64,000 nucleotides of DNA, taken from positions 496,001 to 560,000 of the forward strand of contig NZ_JAQSDY010000027.1 in assembly GCF_029946145.1 (NCBI RefSeq), read 5' to 3'. Shown in pieces: positions 29,065 to 39,154 of this stretch (positions are counted from its first letter, which is position 1; each line of letters starts with the position of its first letter). The translations under genes were made by a program, and so were the position numbers. The stretch is from Brevundimonas sp. (GTDB taxonomy: Bacteria; Pseudomonadota; Alphaproteobacteria; Caulobacterales; Caulobacteraceae). Under the pieces are notes generated by a model that saw only the letters and a program-made list of their open reading frames with translations, was not told where the DNA came from and ran no database searches.

Positions 29065-29066
29065 GG

Positions 29067-29082
29067 TGTTTCACGTGAAACC
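29067..29082. promoter_or_regulatory. parS site 2
   Basis: TGTTTCACGTGAAACC, 15/16 match to the parS consensus. Confidence 0.88.
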
Positions 29083-29133
29083 ACTCTCCGGCGCCGGTGG
29101 CGTTTCGGGCGCTTTTGCCCTATCTCCCCGGCC

Positions 29134-30990
29134 ATGAAATCCTTCGATGTCATCGTCATCGGCGGCGGCCACGCCGGCTGCGAGGCCGCGGCCGCCTCCG
29201 CGCGCGCCGGGGCGAAGACGGTGCTGCTGACCCAGAAACTCGAGACCGTCGGCGAGATGTCGTGCAACCCGGCCATCGGCGGACTGGGCAAGGGCCATCT
29301 GGTGCGTGAGATCGACGCCATGGACGGCGTCATGGCCCGGCTGGGCGATGTCTCCGGCATCCAGTTCCGCCTGCTCAACCGCTCCAAGGGGGCCGCGGTT
29401 CAGGGGCCGCGCAGCCAGATCGACCGCCGCCTTTATCGCGAGGCCATGCAGACGGAACTGGCGCAGACGCCGAACCTGACCCTGATGGCCGGAACAGCCG
29501 AAAGCCTGATCCTCGACGGCGGCCGCGTCGTCGGCGTCGTCACGGGCGAGGGGACCGAGGTTCGCGCCGGCGCGGTGGTGCTGACCACGGGCACCTTCCT
29601 CAACGGCGTCATACACAAGGGCGACCAGCGCATCCCCGCCGGCCGCCACGGCGAGGCGCCGTCCACCGGCCTGGCCGCCGACCTCTATGGCGCGGGCTTG
29701 CAGATGGGCCGGCTAAAGACCGGCACTCCCGCCCGCCTCGACGGCCGCACCATCGCCTGGGACCGGCTGGAGATGCAGGCGGCGGACGCCGAGCCCGCGC
29801 CGTTCAGCTTCCTGACCGACCGCATTGACGTGCCCCAGATCGCCTGCGGGGTGACCCACACGACCGAGGCCACCCACCGGATCATCGCCGACAACCTGGG
29901 CGACAGCGCCGTCTATGGCGGCCACCTGTCCGGCCGCGGCCCGCGTTACTGCCCCTCGATCGAGGACAAGGTGGTCCGGTTCGCCGACAAGGCCTCGCAC
30001 CAGATCTTCCTCGAGCCCGAGGGCCTCGACGATCCGACGGTCTATCCCAACGGCATCTCGACCTCGGTGTCCGATGCGACCCAGGCCGCCTTCCTGCGCA
30101 CCATTCCGGGGCTGGAGGCGGTCGAGGTGTTCCGCTTCGGCTACGCCATCGAGTACGACTATGTCGATCCGCGCGAGCTGACGCCGGCGCTGGAGGTCAA
30201 GAAGCGGCCCGGCCTTTATCTGGCCGGCCAGATCAACGGCACCACAGGATACGAGGAGGCCGGAGCTCAAGGGTTGATCGCCGGCCTGAACGCCGCCCGC
30301 GCCGCCGCCGGCTCGGACCCCATCATCCTTGGCCGGGACCAGGCCTATATCGGCGTCATGATCGACGATCTGGTCACACGCGGCGTGACCGAGCCCTACC
30401 GGATGTTCACCAGCCGGGCCGAGTTCAGGTTGACGCTGCGGGCCGACAATGCGGATCAACGGCTGACCCCCATCGCCGAGGCGGCTGGAATTGTGTCGTC
30501 CAGGCGGTCACAGGCTTTCGCAGCCAAATCCGCGCAGCTGGCCGAGGCGGCGGCTGTTTCACGTGAAACGGTCTTTACGCCCAGGGAGGCCGGGGCTTTG
30601 GGGATCCACGTCAACGCCGACGGCCAGCGCCGCTCGATCCGCGACCTTCTGGCCTTCCCCGGTGTGACTCTGGAGACCTTCGCCGCAACCCGGTCCGAGA
30701 TCGCGGGCTGGTCGCCCCAGGTCCGCCAGCAGATCGAGATCGAAGCGGGCTACGCCGGCTATCTGGACCGGCAGGCTTCTGACGCGGAGGCGCTGCGGCG
30801 CGAGGAGGCCCTGGCCCTGCCGGTTGACCTCGACTACGCCGCCATCGGCAGCCTGTCGAACGAGGTCCGTGAGAAACTCACGCTTGTCCGGCCGCGCACC
30901 CTGGGTCAGGCCGGGCGCATCGAAGGTATGACCCCCGGCGCCCTGACGGCGCTTCTGTCCCACGTGAAGCGCGCCCGGGTGGCTGCGTGA
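29134..30990 (+). CDS. mnmG: tRNA uridine-5-carboxymethylaminomethyl(34) synthesis enzyme MnmG (GidA)
   Basis: [62 protein letters not shown]. Confidence 0.98.
   Translation: MKSFDVIVIGGGHAGCEAAAASARAGAKTVLLTQKLETVGEMSCNPAIGGLGKGHLVREIDAMDGVMARLGDVSGIQFRLLNRSKGAAVQGPRSQIDRRLYREAMQTELAQTPNLTLMAGTAESLILDGGRVVGVVTGEGTEVRAGAVVLTTGTFLNGVIHKGDQRIPAGRHGEAPSTGLAADLYGAGLQMGRLKTGTPARLDGRTIAWDRLEMQAADAEPAPFSFLTDRIDVPQIACGVTHTTEATHRIIADNLGDSAVYGGHLSGRGPRYCPSIEDKVVRFADKASHQIFLEPEGLDDPTVYPNGISTSVSDATQAAFLRTIPGLEAVEVFRFGYAIEYDYVDPRELTPALEVKKRPGLYLAGQINGTTGYEEAGAQGLIAGLNAARAAAGSDPIILGRDQAYIGVMIDDLVTRGVTEPYRMFTSRAEFRLTLRADNADQRLTPIAEAAGIVSSRRSQAFAAKSAQLAEAAAVSRETVFTPREAGALGIHVNADGQRRSIRDLLAFPGVTLETFAATRSEIAGWSPQVRQQIEIEAGYAGYLDRQASDAEALRREEALALPVDLDYAAIGSLSNEVREKLTLVRPRTLGQAGRIEGMTPGALTALLSHVKRARVAA
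30555..30570. promoter_or_regulatory. parS site 3 (inside mnmG)
   Basis: TGTTTCACGTGAAACG, 15/16 match. Confidence 0.85.
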
Positions 30991-31042
30991 CTCGCGTCGC
31001 CTTCGCGTCTCCTCTGCCTGAAATCGGGGAGGAGACCCGTCC

Positions 31043-31663
31043 ATGACCCCCGAAGAATTCCAGATCCAGACCGGCGCGACCCTCGCGCAGATGGCCGACC
31101 TTCACATCTTCATCGAGCGCCTGACCGAGACCAATGCGGTGATGAATCTCGTCGGTCCCGACAGCCTGCCCGACGTCTGGAACCGGCATATCTGGGACTC
31201 GGCCCAACTGCTCGCGATGAAGCCCAATGCGAAGACCTGGGCCGATCTCGGGGCCGGGGCCGGGTTCCCCGGTCTGGTTCTCGCGATTCTGCTGAAGGAT
31301 CGGTCCGACAGCCACGTCTGGCTGATCGACAGTCTGGGCAAGCGTTGCCGCTTCCTGCAGGAGGCGGTCGAAGGCCTGTCGCTGCGCGCCACCGTGATCA
31401 ATGGCCGGGCCGAGGAGCAGAGGATAAAGGTGGACGTCGTCACCGCGCGCGCCCTGGCGCCGATGGAGCGGCTTCTGGCCTATGCACAGCCTTATCTACA
31501 GCGTGGCGCACAGGGGCTGTTTCTCAAGGGGGAAAAGGCCGAGGCTGAGTTGATCGAAGCCCGCAAGGTCTGGCAGTTCGATAGCGACCTCTCCGTCTCG
31601 CGCAGCGATCCGCGCGGCCGTATCGTTTCCGTCCGGAGCCTTCGACGTGTCCCCAACCGGTAA
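31043..31663 (+). CDS. rsmG: 16S rRNA (guanine(527)-N7)-methyltransferase RsmG (GidB)
   Basis: MNLVGPDSLPDVWNRHIWDSAQLL...TWADLGAGAGFPGLVLAILL...VTARALAPMERLLAYAQPYL. Confidence 0.95.
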   Translation: MTPEEFQIQTGATLAQMADLHIFIERLTETNAVMNLVGPDSLPDVWNRHIWDSAQLLAMKPNAKTWADLGAGAGFPGLVLAILLKDRSDSHVWLIDSLGKRCRFLQEAVEGLSLRATVINGRAEEQRIKVDVVTARALAPMERLLAYAQPYLQRGAQGLFLKGEKAEAELIEARKVWQFDSDLSVSRSDPRGRIVSVRSLRRVPNR

Positions 31664-32459
31664 GACTCGCGTCCTCGCGGTTTCCAATCAGAAGGGCGGC
31701 GTCGGCAAGACCACGACCGCCATCAACCTGGGCACCGCCCTGGCTGCGATCGGCGAAAAGGTGCTGATCGTCGACATGGATCCGCAGGGCAATGCCTCCA
31801 CGGGTCTGGGTGTTCCACGTGAAACACGACGGGTGACCATCTATGACGTCATCGTCGACGGCCGCTCGGTCGACGAGTCCGCCGTCCCGACCAGCGTGCC
31901 CGGCCTCCACATCATTCCCGCCGACGCCGACATGTCGGGCGTGGAGATCGAGCTGAGCCAGGCCGACCGCCGCTCCTTTCGTCTGCGTGACGCACTCTCG
32001 GGGCAGGGGGCGGATGGGCAGGCCCGGTATGACTATGTCCTGATCGACTGCCCCCCGTCGCTGAACCTGCTGACCCTCAACGCCATGGCCGCGGCGGACG
32101 CCGTGCTGGTGCCGCTGCAATGCGAGTTCTTCGCGCTGGAGGGCCTGACCCAGCTGATGAAGACGATCGAGATGGTGCGGCAGAGCCTTAATCCCACGCT
32201 GGAGATCCAGGGTCTGGTCCTGACCATGTACGATCGGCGCAGCACCCTGTCGGGTCAGGTCGCGGCCGACGTCCGGTCCCATTTCGGGGAGAAGGTCTAT
32301 GAGGCGGTCATTCCCCGCAACGTGCGCGTGGCCGAGGCTCCGTCATTCGGCAAGCCGGCCTTGATCTACGACCTGAAATGCGCCGGCAGCCAGGCCTATC
32401 TGCGCCTCGCCCGTGAAGTGGTGGCGCGTGAGAAGTCCCGTCGGCTTCAGGCCGCGTGA
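31647..32459 (+). CDS. parA: Chromosome partitioning ATPase ParA
   Basis: GTG start; RVLAVSNQKGGVGKTTTAINLGTALAAIGEKVLIVDMDPQGNASTGLG; overlaps rsmG by 17 nt. Confidence 0.97.
   Translation: MSPTGKTRVLAVSNQKGGVGKTTTAINLGTALAAIGEKVLIVDMDPQGNASTGLGVPRETRRVTIYDVIVDGRSVDESAVPTSVPGLHIIPADADMSGVEIELSQADRRSFRLRDALSGQGADGQARYDYVLIDCPPSLNLLTLNAMAAADAVLVPLQCEFFALEGLTQLMKTIEMVRQSLNPTLEIQGLVLTMYDRRSTLSGQVAADVRSHFGEKVYEAVIPRNVRVAEAPSFGKPALIYDLKCAGSQAYLRLAREVVAREKSRRLQAA
31811..31826. promoter_or_regulatory. parS site 4 (inside parA)
   Basis: TGTTCCACGTGAAACA, 15/16 match. Confidence 0.85.
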
Positions 32460-32487
32460 CGATGAATAGAAGAACGGAATCAGTGTC

Positions 32488-33387
32488 TTGAGCGAACGTC
32501 AACGCGGGCCGCAACGGGGATTGGGGCGAGGTCTCTCCGCCCTTCTGGGTGAACAGGTGGCCGAGAGCGCGCCGGTCGATGGCGCGCCCGCGCCCGCGGG
32601 CGTGCGCATGGCCCCGATCGAGAGCCTGAAGCCCAATCCGGAACAGCCCCGCAAGATCTTCAACAACGACGATCTGGCCGAGCTGTCGGGCTCGATCCGC
32701 GACAAGGGCGTTCTGCAGCCGATCCTGGTGCGGTCCCAGCCGGGTCAGGATGGCGTGTGGCAGATCATCGCCGGCGAACGCCGCTGGCGCGCGGCCCAGC
32801 TGGCGCGTCTGACCGAGGTGCCGATCGTGGTCCGCGAGATGGACGACGTCGAGGTGTTCGAGGTGGCGATCATCGAGAACGTCCAGCGCAGCGACCTGAA
32901 CCCGCTGGAGGAGGCCGACGCCTATCGCATGCTGATGGAACGGTTCGGCCGCACCCAGGACGCCGTCGCCGGCGTCGTCGGCAAGAGCCGCAGCCACGTG
33001 GCCAATACCCTGCGCCTGCTGCAGCTGCCGGAAGAGGTCCTCTGGTTCGTGCGCCACGGCAAGATGAGCGCCGGCCACGCCCGCGCACTGATCACGGCCC
33101 CGAACCCGGCTGTCCTCGCCCAGCAGATCGTCGACGCGGGGTTGAACGTTCGTCAGGCCGAAGCGCTGGCGCGCCGCGCCGCCGAAGGGCCGAAGCCCGC
33201 CAAGGCGCGGGCGAAGGCGCCCTCTGGGGAGGGCGCGGCCGATGTGGTGGCGCTGGAGCAGGATCTGGCCGACGCCCTCGGCCTGAAGGTCCAGTTGTCG
33301 GACAAGGGCGGCAAGGGCGAGATCACCATCCGCTACGGCACGCTGGAGCAGCTGGACGACCTCTGCCGGCGGCTGATGCGGGGCTGA
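32488..33387 (+). CDS. parB: Chromosome partitioning protein ParB (CTPase/parS binding)
   Basis: TTG start; RGLGRGLSALLGE...NPEQPRKIFNNDDLAELSGSIRDKGVLQPILVR...IIAGERRWRAAQLA...IENVQRSDLNPLEEA. Confidence 0.97.
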   Translation: MSERQRGPQRGLGRGLSALLGEQVAESAPVDGAPAPAGVRMAPIESLKPNPEQPRKIFNNDDLAELSGSIRDKGVLQPILVRSQPGQDGVWQIIAGERRWRAAQLARLTEVPIVVREMDDVEVFEVAIIENVQRSDLNPLEEADAYRMLMERFGRTQDAVAGVVGKSRSHVANTLRLLQLPEEVLWFVRHGKMSAGHARALITAPNPAVLAQQIVDAGLNVRQAEALARRAAEGPKPAKARAKAPSGEGAADVVALEQDLADALGLKVQLSDKGGKGEITIRYGTLEQLDDLCRRLMRG

Positions 33388-33412
33388 AGGCAACCTGTGC
33401 TAGGCTGATCCC

Positions 33413-33598
33413 ATGACCGACAAGCCCAGCAATCCAACCGCCGAAGCCATGAAGCGCGCGCTCGCCGCCAAGAAGGCGGGGGGAGGCGCCACGCCCGCGG
33501 GCCTGCAGGGCGGCGAACGCGCCGAACAGAAGGCCCAGCAGGCGCGCAATCTGCAGCTCGCCAAGCCCGCCTTCCGCAAGGCTTCGAAGCGCGGCTAG
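33413..33598 (+). CDS. Small basic hypothetical protein (61 aa) downstream of parB
   Basis: MTDKPSNPTAEAMKRALAAKKAGGGATPAGLQGGERAEQKAQQARNLQLAKPAFRKASKRG; intergenic placement without opposing CDS. Confidence 0.6.
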   Translation: MTDKPSNPTAEAMKRALAAKKAGGGATPAGLQGGERAEQKAQQARNLQLAKPAFRKASKRG

Positions 33599-33604
33599 GT
33601 CCGC

Positions 33605-33671
33605 CGTCTCCTCCCCACGCGTGGGGAGGTGGCGCGGCGCGGCTTCGCGCCGTGACGGAGGGGGCGACGCC
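33605..33671. repeat. Half-element of the CCTCCCC palindromic family
   Basis: gtctcctccccacgcgtggggaggtggcgcggcgcggcttcgcgccgtgacggagggggcgacgc. Confidence 0.65.
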
Positions 33672-33769
33672 GGTCTCGCCCGCCTGTATCTCCGTCTCCT
33701 GTTTCTTCCGATCCGTAGTCGAATTCCTCGCGAATCCGTCGCTGAATTCCTCGGTGTTTTCGGGCCGTT

Positions 33770-34822
33770 TCAGAGCCCCAGTCTTCTCGCCCGGGCGGAT
33801 ATCTCCAGCAGCAGCCGTTCGGCGATCAACTGGTCGGGCGAGCCCGTGGTCTTGGTGGCGATGTCGGCGGTGTTGATGCTGTCCAGTACCCGGTCGAGGT
33901 CCTCCAGCCGCCAGCTGCGGGCCTGACGCAGCATCTCGGCCTCCTGTTTCCAGAACACCCCCGCCGCCTTGGCCGCCTCCTTGGCCCCCGAGCCGTTCGC
34001 CTGAAGCACATTGATGCGGCGCAGACGGCCGAGGTGGATCGAGGCCTGTCTCACAGCCATGACAGGGGATTCGCCCTCGGCGAAGGCGCGGCGCAGCCCG
34101 GACTGGGCCGGGGCCGGGCGGCCGCCGAAGGCCTGCAACGCGGCGTCCTGCAGCGAGGCGTCGGCCTCGACCCCCAGATGTTGTTCCAGTTCGGCCACGT
34201 CGATCGTCTTGCCCGAGCCGGGGCCGATATAGAGGGCCAGCCGCTCGATCTCCTGCCGCATCAGTCCCCGTTCGCGAGGCAGACGGCTGACGAACCGGTC
34301 GAGGGCGTCGCCGGTCAGCCCGACCTTGTCAGCGGCCAGGGCCTCGCGCGTCATCCGGGCCACATCGCCAGCCTCATCCTCATAGCAGGCGATGCCCACA
34401 GCGCCTGAAGCCCCTTCAGCGGCCTTGCGCAGGGCGGAGTCGCGGCCCAGGGCCCCGGCCTCGATCACCAGCATGGCGTCGGGATTGTAGGCGCCCTCGG
34501 CGTGGTGCTTGAGAGCGGCGGCCAGCATCCGGTCGATCGAGGCCTTTTCGGATCCCAGCCGGACGCGCACCAGACGGCGGCCGCCGATCATGCTCAGCGC
34601 CGTCAGCGCCTCTTCCAGCCGCGCCTCGTCGCCATCGATGTCGCTGTCTGTGAGGACGGTGACGTTGAAGGGGTCGTTCAGGTCGGGGGTGATCGCCTTG
34701 CACAGGATTTCGGCGCGCTCGCCGACGCCCGAGCGGTCCTTGCCGTGGATGACGGCGGCGCGGACGCCGCGGTCGGGCGATGACAGGAAGCGATCGACCT
34801 CGGGCCGTTTGGTCAGGATCAT
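33770..34822 (-). CDS. holA: DNA polymerase III subunit delta
   Basis: VRAAVIHGKDRSGVGERAEIL...GGRRLVRVRLGSEK...MLVIEAGALGRDSALRKAAE...FVSRLPRERGLMRQEIERLALYIG. Confidence 0.9.
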   Translation of the reverse strand: MILTKRPEVDRFLSSPDRGVRAAVIHGKDRSGVGERAEILCKAITPDLNDPFNVTVLTDSDIDGDEARLEEALTALSMIGGRRLVRVRLGSEKASIDRMLAAALKHHAEGAYNPDAMLVIEAGALGRDSALRKAAEGASGAVGIACYEDEAGDVARMTREALAADKVGLTGDALDRFVSRLPRERGLMRQEIERLALYIGPGSGKTIDVAELEQHLGVEADASLQDAALQAFGGRPAPAQSGLRRAFAEGESPVMAVRQASIHLGRLRRINVLQANGSGAKEAAKAAGVFWKQEAEMLRQARSWRLEDLDRVLDSINTADIATKTTGSPDQLIAERLLLEISARARRLGL

Positions 34823-34832
34823 GGTGCGACCC

Positions 34833-35324
34833 TCAAGGCCGCGCCGACAGCGCCCGCAAGATGTCCAGCCGGATCAGGCGCGCCAATTCGGCTGCGGCGC
34901 GTTCCTCGCCGTCCTGCTGGGCGGCGATGGCGGCGTAAGGCTGGTCGGCGGCGGCATAGGTGGTGGTGACGGTCTCGACACCGGAGACCGGTTCGCCACC
35001 GACCGCCGGCGTCAGGGTCCAGGCTCCGCGCACGGTGAGTTCATAACGGGTCGCGGTGTCGTCGATCCGGCGCCCCAGCGACTGGCGTGATTGTTCCAGG
35101 GACGTCTGCAGGCGGTACATCGGTTCCTGCGACCCGTCGCGGCCGAGAGCGTCCTCAAGCTGTTCGCGTACACGATAGCCGAGCCGGTCGTCCTGGGTGG
35201 AGACGGCGATGCGCGAGAGTGAGGATCCGGCGCCTGCCTCGCCGTACAGGGGTGTGAAGCCGCAGGCGGACAGTCCCATGACAGAGACAGCGGCGATGAC
35301 AGACAACGACCAGGAGCGACGCAT
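34833..35324 (-). CDS. lptE: LPS assembly lipoprotein LptE-like
   Basis: AVSVMGLSACGFTPLYGEAGAGSSLSRIAVSTQDDRLGYRVREQLEDAL; between leuS and holA. Confidence 0.85.
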   Translation of the reverse strand: MRRSWSLSVIAAVSVMGLSACGFTPLYGEAGAGSSLSRIAVSTQDDRLGYRVREQLEDALGRDGSQEPMYRLQTSLEQSRQSLGRRIDDTATRYELTVRGAWTLTPAVGGEPVSGVETVTTTYAAADQPYAAIAAQQDGEERAAAELARLIRLDILRALSARP

Positions 35325-37882
35325 CAGCCGACCACCAGATTGACGATACGATCCTTGACCACCACGACCTTCCTCACCGTCTGACCCTCCAGCCGCGCCT
35401 GCACATCGGCGTCGGCCATGACGATCGCCTCGACTTCGGCCGGTTCCAGGCCTCTGGCGACGCGGATTTCGCCGCGGCGCTTGCCGTTGACCTGGATCGG
35501 CAGGACCACCTCGTCGTCAGCCGCCAGGGCCGGGTCGAACTCCGGCCAGTGCGCGTCCAGCACCATCCCCTGTTCGCCGAGGCGCGTCCAGCATTCCTCG
35601 GCCAGGTGGGGGGTGAAGGGCGCGATCAGCCGGGTCAGGGCCGACAGGGCCTCGCGCCGCGCCGCGCCGCCGGCCTTGGGCGTGTCGCGGATGGTGGCGA
35701 TGAAGCCGTAGAGCTTGGCGATGGCCGAGTTGAAGCGGAAGGCGGCGACCCCTTCGGACACGGCCTTGATCGCCTTGTGGGTCTCACGGATCAGGGCGGC
35801 GTCGGCCTCGGGTTCGCCGGCGGCGTTCGGATCGAAGGCCTCGACCTCGGCCCAGACCCGCTGGACGAAGCGGCCGGCGCCCTCGACACCGCCGGGCGTC
35901 CACTGCACGTCCCGTTCGGGCGGACTGTCGGACAGGACGAACAGGCGGCCGGCGTCGACGCCATAGCCCTCGACGATCTCCTGCGGGGCGACGACGTTCT
36001 TCTTCGACTTCGACATCTTCTCGATGTCGCCGATGATCAGGCTCTCGCCGGTCGACAGCTGGCGGGCCGAGCGTTTTCCGGCCTGGTTGGTCAGTTCGAC
36101 GTCGGTGGGCTCGACCCAGGCGCCGTCGGCGCGGCGGTAGGTCTCGTGGACGACCATCCCTTGCGTGAACAGGCCGGCGAACGGCTCCCGCACCGACATC
36201 AGGCCGGCGTCGCTCAGGGCCCGGCTGATGAAGCGGGCATAGAGCAGGTGCAGGACGGCGTGCTCCACGCCGCCGATATACTGGTCGACGGGCAGCCATT
36301 TGTCGGCGGCGGCCCTGGAGATCGGCTCGGCGGCCGTCGGATCGGTGAAGCGGGCGAAATACCAGCTGGAGTCGACGAAGGTGTCGAGGGTGTCGGTCTC
36401 GCGCACCGCCTCGCCGCCGCAGGACGGGCAGGCGACGTGCTTCCAGGTCGGATGACGGTCCAGCGGGTTACCGGGGGTGTCGAAGGTCACGTCCCTGGGC
36501 AGTTCGACGGGCAGCTGCTCTGGGGGCACGCCCACGGGACCGCATCTGGAGCAGTGGATCACAGGGATGGGACATCCCCAGTACCGCTGGCGGCTGACAC
36601 CCCAGTCGCGCAGGCGATAGATGGTCGCCCCCTGGCCCTGACCGGCCGCCTCGATGCGGGCGATGGCCGCGGCCTTCGCCGGTTCGATCTCCATCCCGTC
36701 CAAGAAGTCGGACCGGAACAGGCGGCCGGGGCCCACATACGCTTCTGAATTCACGACGAAATCGTCGCCAGCGCCGTCGGGTCTCACGACCGGAATTACG
36801 GGCAGGCCGTATTTGCGGGCGAAGTCGAGGTCGCGCTGGTCATGGGCCGGGCAGCCGAAGATGGCGCCGGTGCCGTATTCCGACAGGATGAAGTTGGCGA
36901 TCCAGACGCTGACCTCGCGGCCGTCGAACGGATGGATGACCCTGAGGCCCGTGTCGAAGCCGATCTTTTCGGCCTGTTCAATCTCGGCCTGGGTCGAGCC
37001 GCCCTTGCGGCATTCGGCGACGAAGGCGGCGGCGGCGGGGTTGGCTTCGGCGATCTCGCGGGCGATCGGGTGATCCGGCGCCACGCCCATGAAGCTGGCC
37101 CCGAACAGGGTGTCGGGGCGGGTGGTGTAGATCTCAAGCCCGTCCGGCGCGGCGGCGGGCGCGTCACCGGCCCATTTCCACGTCATCTGCAGGCCCTTCG
37201 ACCGGCCGATCCAGTTCTCCTGCATCAGGCGGACCTTGTCGGGCCAGCGGCCTTCCAATTCCTTCAGCCCCTCGATCAGGTCGTCGGCATAGTCGGTGAT
37301 GCGCAGGAACCACTGGTTCAGCTTGCGCTTCTCGACCACCGCGCCCGAGCGCCAGCCGCGGCCGTCCACCACCTGCTCATTGGCCAGGACGGTGTTGTCG
37401 ACCGGGTCCCAGTTGACGACCGAGTCCTTGCGATAGACCAGGCCGCGCCTGAACAGCTCCAGGAACCAGGCCTGCTGTTTGCCATAGTAGGCCGGGTCGC
37501 AGGTGGCGAACTCGCGGGACCAGTCCAGCGACAGGCCCAGCAGCTTCAGCTGGTCGCGCATGGCGGCGATGTTGGACCAGGTCCAGTCGCCGGGGTGGAT
37601 GCCGCGCTCGATGGCCGCGTTCTCGGCCGGCAGCCCGAAGGCGTCCCAGCCCATGGGGTGCAGGACGTCGAAGCCCTGGGCCCGTTTCGAGCGGGCCACG
37701 ACGTCGCCCATGACGTAGTTGCGGGCGTGACCCATGTGGATGGCCCCTGACGGATAGGGGAACATCTCAAGCACATAGTATTTCGGCTTGCCGGTCCCCT
37801 CGGTGGGGGTGCGGAAGGCGTCGGCGGCCGCCCAGCGGGCCTGCTGGCGGGGTTCGGCGGTCTTGGGCTCGTATCGGGCCAC
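35324..37882 (-). CDS. leuS: Leucyl-tRNA synthetase
   Basis: [63 protein letters not shown]. Confidence 0.98.
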   Translation of the reverse strand: MARYEPKTAEPRQQARWAAADAFRTPTEGTGKPKYYVLEMFPYPSGAIHMGHARNYVMGDVVARSKRAQGFDVLHPMGWDAFGLPAENAAIERGIHPGDWTWSNIAAMRDQLKLLGLSLDWSREFATCDPAYYGKQQAWFLELFRRGLVYRKDSVVNWDPVDNTVLANEQVVDGRGWRSGAVVEKRKLNQWFLRITDYADDLIEGLKELEGRWPDKVRLMQENWIGRSKGLQMTWKWAGDAPAAAPDGLEIYTTRPDTLFGASFMGVAPDHPIAREIAEANPAAAAFVAECRKGGSTQAEIEQAEKIGFDTGLRVIHPFDGREVSVWIANFILSEYGTGAIFGCPAHDQRDLDFARKYGLPVIPVVRPDGAGDDFVVNSEAYVGPGRLFRSDFLDGMEIEPAKAAAIARIEAAGQGQGATIYRLRDWGVSRQRYWGCPIPVIHCSRCGPVGVPPEQLPVELPRDVTFDTPGNPLDRHPTWKHVACPSCGGEAVRETDTLDTFVDSSWYFARFTDPTAAEPISRAAADKWLPVDQYIGGVEHAVLHLLYARFISRALSDAGLMSVREPFAGLFTQGMVVHETYRRADGAWVEPTDVELTNQAGKRSARQLSTGESLIIGDIEKMSKSKKNVVAPQEIVEGYGVDAGRLFVLSDSPPERDVQWTPGGVEGAGRFVQRVWAEVEAFDPNAAGEPEADAALIRETHKAIKAVSEGVAAFRFNSAIAKLYGFIATIRDTPKAGGAARREALSALTRLIAPFTPHLAEECWTRLGEQGMVLDAHWPEFDPALAADDEVVLPIQVNGKRRGEIRVARGLEPAEVEAIVMADADVQARLEGQTVRKVVVVKDRIVNLVVG

Positions 37883-37945
37883 GGGAATCCTTCAGGGTCG
37901 CTCCTGAAGGCGGGGCCAGAAGGAGGCGGTGGTCGTAGGGGAGGG

Positions 37946-38419
37946 TTAGCCGGCGTTCTGGAGGTTGAGCTGGCGCGCCTTGGTCAGGATGGCGTTTTCC
38001 AGATCGGTCTCGGTCTGTGCCGCCACACGGGCGCCGATCCAGGCGCCCGTCGCGTCGCGGACTTCCTTGGTCACCGTCACGTTCAGCGCATCGGCGCGAA
38101 GGCGGGTGTCGAGGATGAAGACCGTGGCCTTGAACCGCTCGTTCGGCGTCGCCGGGTCGGTGTACCAGTCGTAGTTGATGACGCCGCCCCAGGGATCGGC
38201 GTTGGCCAGGGGCATGAAGGCCATGGTGTCGAGGGTGGCGCGCCACAGATAGGCGTTGACGCCGATGCCGGCCTGGGCCGCGGCCGCCGACCGGGCGGGG
38301 GTGTTGCCGCCGCCGAATACGTCGCCCACGGTCGGTCCGAACGGACGGTCGGACGAGCAGCCGCTGAGCAGAACGCCCGAGGCGATAAGGGCGAACGACG
38401 CACCGCGAACCAGCACCAT
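37946..38419 (-). CDS. DUF3576 domain lipoprotein
   Basis: MVLVRGASFALIASGVLLSGCSSDRPFG...IGVNAYLWRATLDTMAFMPLANADPWGGVINYDWY; upstream of leuS. Start at 38419. Confidence 0.82.
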   Translation of the reverse strand: MVLVRGASFALIASGVLLSGCSSDRPFGPTVGDVFGGGNTPARSAAAAQAGIGVNAYLWRATLDTMAFMPLANADPWGGVINYDWYTDPATPNERFKATVFILDTRLRADALNVTVTKEVRDATGAWIGARVAAQTETDLENAILTKARQLNLQNAG

Positions 38420-38755
38420 CGAGAAACTCCATTCGATCGAGACGTGCGGCGGACCGGTTCCACCCACGCGCTGGCTCGCCCCAACGTGGGTCGCAGCCGA
38501 AGCGAGGCTCTATAACACGGCGAAAAGGGGCGATGACAAGGCGAAGAAGCGTCCGGAACCCAAGGATCGTGTCTCGCGCCGGGCATTCGCGCGTCGCGAG
38601 AGCCGGCGGGCCGTGACGCTCGCGCCACAGGAGTCTTCCAGAGTCATGCGGAACCCCTTTCCAGCGGCGCCGTTTCGTTGACCGGGCTGACCAGCGGTGT
38701 CTATCTGCTGGGAGAGATCACGACGGGATCCCCGTCGTGACGTGAAGGGCAGGAC

Positions 38756-39148
38756 ATGCGCAGCAAAAGCGCCGTCATCGCTGGACTGACCGCGGGGCTT
38801 GCGCTCCTGGCCGTGGCCGACGTCGCGTCGGCCCAGACCGACGCCCGCACGCGCGCGCCCGCCGTCTCCCTGACCGACGCCCAATCCGCCCGCGCCGCCG
38901 TCGGCCCGTCGCGCCTGCGCTTCACCGAGCGCGGCCGCTGGGGTCTGGATCTGAACCTGGGCCAGCCGGAAACCCGCGACAGCAATGTCGGCGACGTCGA
39001 GGCCGGAGCCTATTACCGCGTCAACCCGCGCCTGCGCGTCGGCGCCGCCGCCGGCCTGACCGAGGCCGACACCGATCCGGCCCGCGGCCCGCAAACCGAG
39101 CGCCGCCAGGCTGCGCGGTTCCGGCTGGAATCGATCTTCCGCTTCTGA
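38756..39148 (+). CDS. ntrZ: NtrZ-like periplasmic protein
   Basis: MRSKSAVIAGLTAGLALLAVADVASAQ signal; RLRFTERGRWGLDLNLGQPETRDSNVGDVEAGAYYRVNPRLRVGAAAGLTEAD resembles NtrZ of Caulobacter. Confidence 0.72.
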   Translation: MRSKSAVIAGLTAGLALLAVADVASAQTDARTRAPAVSLTDAQSARAAVGPSRLRFTERGRWGLDLNLGQPETRDSNVGDVEAGAYYRVNPRLRVGAAAGLTEADTDPARGPQTERRQAARFRLESIFRF

Positions 39149-39154
39149 CGCCGG

